Part shown: one piece after another, positions 54,559 through 64,000 of the stretch
Position numbering within the stretch: the first letter of the stretch is position 1
How the letters are laid out: every line of letters starts with the position of its first letter
Origin: Mammaliicoccus vitulinus
GTDB taxonomy: Bacteria; Bacillota; Bacilli; Staphylococcales; Staphylococcaceae
Length of the DNA: 64,000 nt
NCBI RefSeq assembly: GCF_029024305.1
Contig: NZ_CP118974.1
Span: forward strand, 372,001-436,000
Direction of reading: 5' to 3'
Position numbers and translations under genes: made by a program
Notes under the pieces: generated by a model
The model's input: only the letters and a program-made list of their open reading frames with translations
The model's database searches: none
Told to the model about the DNA's origin: nothing

Positions 54559-54576
54559 TTGTGAAATAAATCACAA
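54559..54576. promoter_or_regulatory. Rex operator, downstream site
   Basis: TTGTGAAATAAATCACAA: 17 of 18 positions fit TTGTGAANNNNTTCACAA (counting the free centre). It covers the transcription start region just after the -10. Rex would block it until NADH rises. Confidence 0.85.
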
Positions 54577-54627
54577 ATACAAAAGATGTGCATCTTAAAA
54601 AATAAAAAAAGAAAGAAGTTGTTCATT

Positions 54628-57202
<2,575 letters not shown>

Positions 57203-57214
57203 ATGTAATATAAG

Positions 57215-57247
57215 AAAGTGGTAGCTAACGAACTGGCTACCACTTTT
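57215..57247 (+). terminator. Terminator after ldh
   Basis: AAAGTGGTAGC, 9-nt loop, GCTACCACTTT, then TTTT. Confidence 0.88.
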
Positions 57248-57331
57248 TTAATTGAAATTGGTATGTTGAGGCGATTTGATGATTGTGGTAGTATCTATAT
57301 GTCTGCTGAAAAATAAAAAGGAGGTAAGGTC

Positions 57332-58168
57332 ATGAAAAATAGATTATTACGAGATATGATATTAATACTAGTAGGATCTTTCTTATTTGCTACTGGCGTA
57401 AATGCCTTTATTATATCAGCTAATTTAGGTGAAGGTGGCGTAACTGGGGTTTCTTTGATTCTACTTTATGCATTTGATATATCACCTGCATGGTCAACGT
57501 TTATACTAAACGCTATTTTAATCGCGGCGGGGTACAAGTTCTTAAGTAAGAGAAGCACGATTTATACAATAATAGCGGTTATCGCAATATCGGTATTTTT
57601 AGGTCTGACTGGTTCATGGGTTGTGCATACAAATGAAATATTAATCAACACGATCTTCGGCGGATTTATGGTCGGTTTAGGTATTGGTCTCATTGTATTA
57701 TCTGGTGGGACAACTGCTGGAACGACGATTCTGGCGAGAATAGCTCATAAATATTTAGATGTTAATACATCATATGCTCTTCTATTCTTTGACCTTATCG
57801 TAGTGATGTTTTCACTAACTGTAATGCCTTTAGAAAAAGCATTGCTTACTGTGATTTCATTATATGTTGGTACTAAAGTTATGGACTTTGTCATTGAAGG
57901 TTTAAATCCTAAAAAAGCCGTAACAATTATATCCCAAAACCCTGATCAAATTGCTAAAATGATTGATGAGCAAATTGGAAGAGGATGTACGATTTTAAAT
58001 GGTAGAGGATATTATTCGAAAAAAGATACAGATGTACTATATGTAGTCATCGCTAAAACACAACTATCAAGAACGAAACGAATGATTAGAAAATTTGATG
58101 AAAATGCATTTGTGGTCGTGCATGATGTGAGAGATGTACTCGGAAATGGATTCCTAGTAGATGATTAA
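57332..58168 (+). CDS. YitT family membrane protein
   Basis: 278 residues: five to six helices (DUF161 part, GGVTGVSLILLYAFDISP, GGTTAGTTILARI) and a C-terminal soluble DUF2179 domain (ITIISQNPDQIAKMIDEQIGRGCTI region, GRGYYSKKDTDVLYVVI). Function unknown; some family members affect fluoride or metabolite handling only by association. AAGGAGGT ribosome site. Confidence 0.88.
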   Translation: MKNRLLRDMILILVGSFLFATGVNAFIISANLGEGGVTGVSLILLYAFDISPAWSTFILNAILIAAGYKFLSKRSTIYTIIAVIAISVFLGLTGSWVVHTNEILINTIFGGFMVGLGIGLIVLSGGTTAGTTILARIAHKYLDVNTSYALLFFDLIVVMFSLTVMPLEKALLTVISLYVGTKVMDFVIEGLNPKKAVTIISQNPDQIAKMIDEQIGRGCTILNGRGYYSKKDTDVLYVVIAKTQLSRTKRMIRKFDENAFVVVHDVRDVLGNGFLVDD

Positions 58169-58182
58169 TATAAATTCAAAAT

Positions 58183-58225
58183 AAAAGATCTCTTCATTAG
58201 TTAAGCCTAGTGAAGAGATCTTTTT
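58183..58225 (+). terminator. Terminator after yitT, cassette T1 (copy 4)
   Basis: AAAAGATCTCTTCATTAG and CTAGTGAAGAGATCTTTTT. Followed by tatattttaaaatcgtgtgg, a second possible A-less site, then a degenerate T3 hairpin (catgctactg ... cttgatatg). Confidence 0.85.
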
Positions 58226-58297
58226 ATATTTTAAAATCGTGTGGAATATCATGCTACTGTTTTTTTAGTAAATATCTTGATATGTTTTAAAATCTTA

Positions 58298-58392
58298 CGA
58301 TTTTGCTTGTGCATGCTTGCCTAGGGGTATGGCTCGAGCCTGTAGTCTCTCACTCATACTACTCCCCCGGGCGTCAGCACTTTGCAAAATCG
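58298..58392 (-). repeat. Family A intergenic repeat, copy 10
   Basis: Left flank gttttaaaatcttacgatt as in copies 2 and 3. Followed by gtggagaataatcatttct, the same T-rich linker as before the two D arrays, and a single D unit (tgttgcaagactcaccaaac) ending at about 58471. Confidence 0.9.
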
Positions 58393-58492
58393 TGGAGAAT
58401 AATCATTTCTATAATATTTTTTCGTTTTTTCTTTTAAGTACATGCTGTATGTTGCAAGACTCACCAAACAAGTGTTAATGTCATTATAAAAA

Positions 58493-58540
58493 TGTACATT
58501 ATTGATTGTTTATATGTGTACATTTTTATATTATCATTTC
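58493..58540. repeat. Family G element, copy 2
   Basis: TGTACA arms at 58493 and 58517 with an 18-nt core ttattgattgtttatatg. The core fits better as the reverse complement of the core in copy 3 than directly. Followed by ttatcatttcc and the first E unit. Confidence 0.6.
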
Positions 58541-58542
58541 CA

Positions 58543-58636
58543 TTAATCCAAGACATAGCCTAAGTCGTGAGTTAAGTGCTGCGTTAATCCAAGACATTGT
58601 CCAAGTCGTGAGTTAAGTATGAAGTTAATCCAAGAC
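58543..58636. repeat. Tandem array E, left part (41-bp units)
   Basis: ttaatccaagac recurs at 58543, 58584 and 58625. Each unit can fold TTAATCCAAGAC with GTCGTGAGTTAA (10 of 12 pairs, one G-T). The third unit is split by the insertion sequence after ...ccaagac. Confidence 0.9.
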
Positions 58637-58664
58637 TGTACTGAACCCAAAAAGTTGAACTTTT

Positions 58665-59495
58665 TTAGTATGATATTTTAAAGGTTTGTTTCCTGAATTT
58701 TTTAGGAGATAAGCCTTTTAATTTTGATTTGATTCTTTCATTATTATAAAAATGAATATAACGATGTATAGCTTGTTCTAGTTGCTGAAAATCTTCGAAT
58801 TCTTGACCATAATACATCTCTTGTTTAAGTAGTCCGAAAAAGTTTTCCATAACTGAGTTATCTAAACAATTACCTTTTCTAGACATACTTTGAAATACTT
58901 TATTTGCTTTTAATAATTTAGTGTATTGCGAATGTTGATAATGCCAACCTTGATCTGAGTGTATCGTTAAACGATAGCTTAAATCTGGACGCATAGCTAT
59001 CATTTCTTTTAGTGGATTGATGACAATCTCTAACGAAGGACGTTTTGAAATTTCAAAACTAATAATCTCCGAACTATATAAGTCCATAAAAGGAGATAAA
59101 TATAATTTTTGGCCATTCTTCAACTTGAATTCTGTAATATCTGTCACTATTTTTTGAAAAGGGACATGTGTTTTAAATCTACGATTTATTATATTTTTAG
59201 CGACCTTACCAACTTTACCTTTGAATGATCGAAATTTACGCCCTCTATGCGTAAATTTCGAACAAGATAACCCTAATTCTTTCATTAATCTTCTTACTTT
59301 TTTATGATTTACTTTGATACCTCTATTACTTAAATCTTGTGTAACTCTTCGATAACCATAGGTATAATTAGATTCCTTACATATTTCTTTTATTACTTTA
59401 ATCAGTTCATCATCTTTATTAGGTTTATTGAACTGATTTATCCAATAATAATATACAGATTTAGCTAATTTAGCGACTTTGAATAAAATACTCAA
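58665..59495 (-). CDS. IS150-type transposase, OrfB (DDE catalytic part)
   Basis: 276 codons from the first in-frame start. The integrase core is intact: Asp119 (KIVTDITEF), Asp181 (IHSDQGWHY), Glu217 (MENFFGLLK), with the family spacing of 35 residues between the last two. The frame is open upstream and joins orfA by a -1 shift at an A-rich slippery site, so the active product is most likely OrfAB. Confidence 0.93.
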   Translation of the reverse strand: MSILFKVAKLAKSVYYYWINQFNKPNKDDELIKVIKEICKESNYTYGYRRVTQDLSNRGIKVNHKKVRRLMKELGLSCSKFTHRGRKFRSFKGKVGKVAKNIINRRFKTHVPFQKIVTDITEFKLKNGQKLYLSPFMDLYSSEIISFEISKRPSLEIVINPLKEMIAMRPDLSYRLTIHSDQGWHYQHSQYTKLLKANKVFQSMSRKGNCLDNSVMENFFGLLKQEMYYGQEFEDFQQLEQAIHRYIHFYNNERIKSKLKGLSPKKFRKQTFKISY

Positions 59496-59536
59496 TTTTA
59501 TATTAAGTGTTTCGTGTAGTTCCGTAATGATCTTTA

Positions 59537-60073
59537 CTATTTCTGATTTTTGCTTCCGTATATGTCGGTCAAGGCTTGTAACTTTTTTTGATAAGCAATA
59601 CCTGCCTTTAACGTTTCAACTTCATTGCGAAGTCTTTCGAGTTCTTCACGTTCATTTTCATTTAGAGATGAATTTTTATTATCAGTTTCCGAATATTTTT
59701 TATCCATATTGATAGACCGTCCCTTTTGTTTATTAGCTAGATCAAGACGACACTTTTCATCAAATTGATGTTGCCAATTGGCAACCATTATAGGATTAAT
59801 AATCTTAAAATGATTAGCTGTTTCTCGATAAGACAACATATTTTCTTGTCTAAATTTTATAACAGATAATTTAAATTCGCTAGTATAAACAGTGTTTCTT
59901 CTTTTTTCTTGTAAGCCATCTTCTCCAAACTCTTTATATTGATTGACCCATATTTGAATGACAGATGAACTGGAAATGTCATGTTTTAAGGTAAGTGCTT
60001 TATAACCTGATTGACCATCTAAGTACTCTTTTACTAATTTTAATTTAAAGTTAAAATCATATTTTTTTCTCAT
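59537..60073 (-). CDS. IS150-type transposase, OrfA (DNA-binding part)
   Basis: 178 residues: two helix-turn-helix segments (about 18-50 and 70-100) and a leucine-zipper region (REELERLRNEVETLKAGIAY). Near its end CAAAAAAAGTT (about 59582-59592) is a classic A-run slippery sequence. A -1 shift there enters the orfB frame without a stop. Confidence 0.92.
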   Translation of the reverse strand: MRKKYDFNFKLKLVKEYLDGQSGYKALTLKHDISSSSVIQIWVNQYKEFGEDGLQEKRRNTVYTSEFKLSVIKFRQENMLSYRETANHFKIINPIMVANWQHQFDEKCRLDLANKQKGRSINMDKKYSETDNKNSSLNENEREELERLRNEVETLKAGIAYQKKLQALTDIYGSKNQK

Positions 60074-60128
60074 AAATAATGCACCCCTATAAGCTAGATT
60101 TGAGGTTCAACTTTTGGGGTGCACATCA

Positions 60129-60383
60129 GACATAGCCGAAGTCGTGAGTTAAGTCTGACGTTAATCCAAGACATAGCCGAAGTCGTGAGTTAAGTCTGAC
60201 GTTAATCCAAGACATAGCCGAAGTCGTGAGTTAAGTCCAAAGTTAATCCAAGACATTGCTCAAGTCGTGAGTTAAGTCTGAAGTTAATCCAAGACATAGC
60301 CGAAGTCGTGAGTTAAGTCCAAAGTTAATCCAAGACATTGCTCAAGTCGTGAGTTAAGTCCAAAGTTAATCCAAGACATTTTT
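60129..60383. repeat. Tandem array E, right part
   Basis: Starts with the duplicated GAC and the rest of the split unit, then ttaatccaagac at 60161, 60202, 60243, 60284, 60325 and 60366 (last one cut off). With the left part this makes nine unit starts. Two unit variants alternate (catagccgaag and cattgctcaag). Confidence 0.92.
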
Positions 60384-60430
60384 GTACATTCTTAAACAAT
60401 CAAAAGTGTACATTATTAAATGGTCATTTC
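60383..60430. repeat. Family G element, copy 3
   Basis: TGTACA at 60383 and 60407 around ttcttaaacaatcaaaag, then ttattaaatggtcatttcc. Closes the E array on the right as copy 2 opens it on the left. Confidence 0.6.
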
Positions 60431-60458
60431 CAATTTATAAAATGATTTGCTAATATTC

Positions 60459-60552
60459 GGCATTTTTTAGCGCTGACTCCTGCGGGAACAGCATGATTCG
60501 AAGACTACACGCTGAGAACATGCCCGCGGAAAGCATGCGCATAAAAAATGCC
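60459..60552 (+). repeat. Family B intergenic repeat, copy 2
   Basis: GGCATTTTTTAGCGC ... GCGCATAAAAAATGCC ends around CTGACTCCTGCGGGAACAGC, GACTACACGCTGAG, CCCGCGGAAAGCATGC. Flanks (atgatttgctaatatt; aagactttggcga) are shared with copy 1. Confidence 0.88.
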
Positions 60553-60582
60553 GCCAAACTCTAAGACTTTGGCGATACTCTG

Positions 60583-60619
60583 AAACAAGCTAAGAAAGGG
60601 AGATTCTTAGCTTGTTTTT
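60583..60619. terminator. Orphan terminator-like hairpin before the fhu promoter
   Basis: AAACAAGCTAAGAA and TTCTTAGCTTGTTTTT. No plus-strand gene ends nearby; it may insulate fhuCBG from upstream transcription. Confidence 0.7.
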
Positions 60620-60709
60620 ATTTGCGTTAAAAATGTATATAAGGTGAAATTATTCTGTAAATGATAGAAAAAGACCCTATAAAATGATATAATACATAAA
60701 TATGGATGA

Positions 60710-60724
60710 TGATAATCATTATCA
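60710..60724. promoter_or_regulatory. Fur box upstream of fhuC
   Basis: TGATAATCATTATCA, a perfect 7-1-7 Fur motif, 16 bp after a TATAAT at 60688. Iron-loaded Fur should repress fhuCBG. Confidence 0.92.
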
Positions 60725-60791
60725 TTTACAAAATTATACAATTAAGCAAACATAATAAATAGATTCAATTTTAATAGAAAGAGGGTTCTTT

Positions 60792-61595
60792 ATGAATCGT
60801 TTAACGGGAGAAGCCATTTCAATAGGGTATGGTGAAAAATTAATAGTTAATGATTTAAACTTAGAAATACCAGATGGTAAAGTAACTTCTATAATTGGTC
60901 CAAATGGTTGTGGTAAATCAACTTTACTAAAAGCATTAAGCCGTATTTTAAATGTACAAACTGGAGAAGTTTTACTGGATGGAAAGAACTTACATTCAAC
61001 CTCAACTAAAGAAATTGCCAAAAAAATTGCGATATTACCTCAGTCTCCTGATGTTGCAGATGGTTTGACTGTTGGTGAACTTGTTTCTTATGGCCGATTT
61101 CCTCATCAAAAAGGTTTTGGTAGATTAACTAAACAAGATAAAGAGGAAATAGAATGGGCTTTAAACGTTACAGGAACAAATGATTTCAAATATAGAGCAA
61201 TAAATGATTTAAGTGGTGGGCAAAGACAACGTGTATGGATTGCAATGGCCCTTGCTCAAAAAACAGACATTATTTTCTTAGATGAACCAACAACTTATTT
61301 AGATATATCTCACCAGTTAGAAATATTAGAACTTGTCCAAGAGCTCAATAGAGAACAAGGTTGCACGATTATTATGGTATTACATGATATTAACCAAGCT
61401 ATACGCTTTTCAGATCATTTAATAGCTATGAAGGCTGGAGAAATCGTTGCTCAAGGCAATACTGAAGAAGTGTTAACAAATGAAATTTTAGAAGAAGTGT
61501 TTAACATTGATGCAGAACTTTCCACAGATCCTAGAACTGGCAAGCCTATGCTTGTGACTTATAATTTACTATGTAAACATTATACAAAGTTATAA
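60792..61595 (+). CDS. fhuC: Ferrichrome/hydroxamate siderophore ABC transporter, ATP-binding protein
   Basis: 267 residues: Walker A GPNGCGKST, signature LSGGQRQR, Walker B IIFLDEPTTYLD, VLHDINQA. Energises import of ferric hydroxamates, and in S. aureus also other siderophores. GAAAGAGGG upstream. First gene of fhuCBG; no FhuD receptor gene follows within the window. Confidence 0.95.
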   Translation: MNRLTGEAISIGYGEKLIVNDLNLEIPDGKVTSIIGPNGCGKSTLLKALSRILNVQTGEVLLDGKNLHSTSTKEIAKKIAILPQSPDVADGLTVGELVSYGRFPHQKGFGRLTKQDKEEIEWALNVTGTNDFKYRAINDLSGGQRQRVWIAMALAQKTDIIFLDEPTTYLDISHQLEILELVQELNREQGCTIIMVLHDINQAIRFSDHLIAMKAGEIVAQGNTEEVLTNEILEEVFNIDAELSTDPRTGKPMLVTYNLLCKHYTKL

Positions 61596-61610
61596 AAGGA
61601 TGGCAGCGTA

Positions 61611-62615
61611 ATGAATCAAACTAAAACAGTAAAAGAAAATCGCTATCCTATTATTTTAACAGTTACAATTATTTTACTTGTAGCTGTTTTACTTCTGTCA
61701 TTTTTATTTGGAGCGAAAACGACTTCAATCCAAATGGTCTATGATGCTATTTTCAACTATAATCCTCAAATAGAGGAACATAATATATTAAGAGAAATAA
61801 GAATTCCGAGAGAAATTGGCGCAGTTATTGTAGGTATGGCTCTTGCTGTATCTGGTGCTGTTATGCAAGGTGTGACACGAAATGGTTTAGCTGATCCTGG
61901 ATTGTTAGGATTAAATGCAGGCGCGAGTATGATGCTTGCACTGACATTAGCAGTAATACCAAGTGCAGGGTATTTCACACTAATGCTTGCTGGGTTTATT
62001 GGGGCAGGAATTGGTGGCATACTCGTTATGAGTGTTGGGTCTTCTAAACGCGGTGGATTTAGTCCTATGAGACTTGTGCTTGCGGGTGCAGCTGTTTCAG
62101 CACTATTGACTGCTGCAAGTGAAGGAATTGCGTTAATATTTAGATTGAATCAAACTTTAACATTCTGGAGTGTTGGTGGCGTAAGTGGTACAACTTGGAA
62201 ACAACTTATGATATCAACGCCAATCGTTATCGTTATTTTAATCGTACTTATCATTATGAGTAGACAACTTACGATTCTGAGCTTAGGTGACACATTATCT
62301 AAAGGACTAGGCCAAAACAGTACAGTCGTTAGATATACGAGTTTAGTTGCTACAATGTTCTTAGCAGGTATTGCCGTGTCGATTGTCGGACAAATCGCAT
62401 TTGTAGGTTTGATGGTTCCTCATATCGTTAGATTCATGGTAGGTACAGATTATAAACGTGTGATACCTTTATCTGCTTTGTTAGGCGGATTTATCCTTCT
62501 ATTTGCAGATATGATAGCGCGAATGTTAGGAGAAGCACCAATTGGAGCCGTTATTTCAATTATTGGTGTACCGTTCTTCCTTTATCTTGTGAGAAGGGAC
62601 GGTAAAATATTATGA
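61611..62615 (+). CDS. fhuB: Siderophore ABC transporter permease
   Basis: 334 residues, FecCD family, about ten helices (IREIRIPREIGAVIVGMALAVSG, GLADPGLLGLNAG, GQIAFVGLMVPHIVRF). AAAGGATGG before the ATG. Overlaps fhuG by 4 nt. Confidence 0.95.
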   Translation: MNQTKTVKENRYPIILTVTIILLVAVLLLSFLFGAKTTSIQMVYDAIFNYNPQIEEHNILREIRIPREIGAVIVGMALAVSGAVMQGVTRNGLADPGLLGLNAGASMMLALTLAVIPSAGYFTLMLAGFIGAGIGGILVMSVGSSKRGGFSPMRLVLAGAAVSALLTAASEGIALIFRLNQTLTFWSVGGVSGTTWKQLMISTPIVIVILIVLIIMSRQLTILSLGDTLSKGLGQNSTVVRYTSLVATMFLAGIAVSIVGQIAFVGLMVPHIVRFMVGTDYKRVIPLSALLGGFILLFADMIARMLGEAPIGAVISIIGVPFFLYLVRRDGKIL

Positions 62616-63628
62616 TACATCCTAAAATTATTAGAAAACAACGTATTACGTTTATCATATTAGTAGTCGTACTGATTGCTTCAATGGGATTTGCCATGAC
62701 AACCGGTGAATTTAACATGACATTTGTCCAATTTTTCAAAACGATATTTGGTCAAGGTAACGAACTTGATACAATGATATTGTTTGAATTCAGGATGCCG
62801 AGAATGATTATTACAATATTGGCAGGAGCAAGTTTGGCATTGAGTGGTGCAATACTCCAAAGTATTACGAAGAATCCATTAGCTGAACCTGGCATATTAG
62901 GTATTAATGCGGGAAGCGGCTTTATGATTACATTGTTCCTAGTTGTCGGAACGATTAAAGCAGGAGACTTTGTATATGTATTACCACTTGTGAGTATGCT
63001 AGGTGGGTTAGCTACAGCAATGGTTATTTTTGCCTTTAGCCATAAAAAAGGTGAAGGCATTAACCCAGTTAGAATGGTCCTTATCGGCGTAGGATTATCA
63101 ACAGCATTAAGTGGTGCATCTATTACCATTATGTCTACATTTGACCAAGATCAAATGGAATTTGTAGCAAGATGGTTTGCAGGTAATATATGGGGAGACG
63201 AATGGCCGTTCGTGTTTGCATTTGTTCCATGGTTAGCCATCGTTATGCCATTCCTATTCTATAAAGCAAATGTACTAAATGTATTAAGTACAAACGAACA
63301 AGTTTCAGTAGCGTTCGGTATAAATAATAATAGAGAAAGAATCCTTCTCGTATTTTTAGCTGTCGTGTTATCATCAGCAGCTGTGTCAGTAGCAGGAGGA
63401 GTTGGTTTCGTAGGTTTAATGGGGCCACATATTGCAAGAAGTATAGTAGGGCCGAGACATCAATTATACTTGCCAATCGCAGTATTAAACGGTGCTATAT
63501 TGTTAGTAGTAGCAGATACAATTGGTAAAATTGTATTAGAACCAAACGGCTTACCAGCAGGAATCATCGTTGCAATAGTCGGAGCACCATATTTCTTATA
63601 CTTAATGCAAAAATCAACGCATATATAA
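62612..63628 (+). CDS. fhuG: Siderophore ABC transporter permease
   Basis: 338 residues, FecCD family paralogue of FhuB (FEFRMPRMIITILAGASLALSG, PLAEPGILGINAGSG, GGVGFVGLMGPHIARS). Forms a heterodimeric channel with FhuB. Last gene of the operon. Confidence 0.95.
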   Translation: MIHPKIIRKQRITFIILVVVLIASMGFAMTTGEFNMTFVQFFKTIFGQGNELDTMILFEFRMPRMIITILAGASLALSGAILQSITKNPLAEPGILGINAGSGFMITLFLVVGTIKAGDFVYVLPLVSMLGGLATAMVIFAFSHKKGEGINPVRMVLIGVGLSTALSGASITIMSTFDQDQMEFVARWFAGNIWGDEWPFVFAFVPWLAIVMPFLFYKANVLNVLSTNEQVSVAFGINNNRERILLVFLAVVLSSAAVSVAGGVGFVGLMGPHIARSIVGPRHQLYLPIAVLNGAILLVVADTIGKIVLEPNGLPAGIIVAIVGAPYFLYLMQKSTHI

Positions 63629-63630
63629 AT

Positions 63631-63670
63631 AAAAGCTGAAATCGTCATTTGATGATTTCAGCTTTTTCTT
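63631..63670 (+). terminator. Terminator of fhuCBG
   Basis: AAAGCTGAAATC and GATTTCAGCTTT, then TTCTTT. Confidence 0.88.
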
Positions 63671-63785
63671 TAATTAATAATGTTTTTAGTAATTAAAAAG
63701 TAATTTAATATTGATTTAATACAATTACATAGTGTATATTTACGATATTGTTGCATAAATATAATGAGAGAATGGGTGATTAATA

Positions 63786-64000
63786 ATGGAATGGAAATCA
63801 TATGAAAATTTAAATATACCGAATGAAGTCACTGATTCACTTAAGAAACAGCAAGGTAAATACAATTTAGTGGAACGTCTTATATATTTTATTAATGAAG
63901 GAAAGTATGATGATTATTCAGTATCAGTTCTATATAGAGATGAAAAGGTTGTTGCACTTCTCGTCCATACGCCACCATACCCTATACAAATTGTACGATT
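63786..64000 (+). CDS. GNAT-family acetyltransferase (3' end off window)
   Basis: 71 codons visible (MEWKSYENLNIPNEV start, LLVHTPPYPIQIV at the edge). The VVALLVHTPPYP segment resembles the N-terminal half of GNAT proteins of this size; the acetyl-CoA site would lie outside. GGGTGATTA precedes the ATG. Function cannot be told from this part. Confidence 0.55.
   Translation, partial: MEWKSYENLNIPNEVTDSLKKQQGKYNLVERLIYFINEGKYDDYSVSVLYRDEKVVALLVHTPPYPIQIVR

Larger units (their letters stand above)
58637..60128 (-). mobile_element. IS3-family (IS150 group) insertion sequence, 1492 bp
   Basis: 24-bp imperfect terminal inverted repeats (19 of 24 match), with shared CCC, AAAA and GTTGAAC blocks and TG/CA ends. 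It is flanked by a 3-bp direct duplication GAC. Removing the element plus one GAC restores an exact 41-bp repeat unit, which proves the ends. It encodes orfA and orfB with a frameshift window. Looks complete and possibly active. Confidence 0.93.

Overview
The window is AT-rich, low-GC Gram-positive DNA. It looks like Staphylococcaceae: a Staphylococcus or close relative such as the Mammaliicoccus (sciuri) group. Many proteins closely match S. aureus families as I remember them (fbp, gpmA, rocA, panD, mupG-murQPR, mnhA2-G2, mntABC/mntR, pbp4/abcA, lctP/ldh, fhuCBG). The order recombinase-like gene, mnh2, mnt, pbp4/abcA, fhuCBG resembles S. aureus. A complete tenI-thiOSGF operon, hxlR-hxlAB and the abundant interspersed repeats argue against S. 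aureus itself. Genus is an inference from memory; no database was searched.

Layout. 1-1.7 kb: 3' -truncated fbp and a DUF488 gene. 1.9-5.8 kb: thiazole operon tenI-thiO-thiS-thiG-thiF behind a TPP riboswitch and attenuator. 5.9-9.3 kb: small and accessory genes (YflT-like, DUF3021/LytTR pair, DUF4256). 9.4-11 kb: formaldehyde-fixing hxlAB with divergent hxlR. 11.9-14.9 kb: cidAB, gpmA, csp, a CPYC thioredoxin-fold protein. 15-20.6 kb: mmuP-mmuM, rocA, an MFS carrier. 21.3-28 kb: flavin monooxygenase, a SarA-like regulator, aldo/keto reductase, panD-DUF1304, MMPL exporter. 28.2-32.5 kb: MurNAc recycling operon mupG-murQ-murP-murR under a perfect cre. 32.6-39.7 kb: ornithine cyclodeaminase homologue, LCP cell-wall enzyme, Rsp/Rbf-like AraC regulator, second SarA-like gene, DUF2922/DUF1659 pair. 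39.8-46.3 kb: a degenerate tyrosine-recombinase-like gene and the seven-gene Mnh cation/proton antiporter. 46.9-50.2 kb: mntABC with divergent mntR and an MntR operator. 50.2-58.2 kb: M50 protease, pbp4/abcA, lctP-ldh with two Rex boxes and a cre, YitT family. 58.6-60.1 kb: an intact IS150-like element. 60.7-64 kb: Fur-regulated fhuCBG and a truncated GNAT gene.

The most unusual content lies between genes. A roughly 95-bp palindrome-ended core (family A) occurs ten times, usually beside recurring terminator cassettes. On one side it is often followed by short tandem arrays of hairpin units. Arrays of unrelated sequence share a 41-bp period (families D, E, F); family C has a 51-bp period. The three complete 41-bp arrays have nine units each and both 51-bp arrays have five. 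Filled and apparently empty sites, and cores inverted relative to their flanks, suggest a modular repeat system that moves or rearranges. I do not recognise it and its function is unknown; it is my candidate for something undescribed here. The IS element sits inside one 41-bp unit, which gives an exact 3-bp target duplication.
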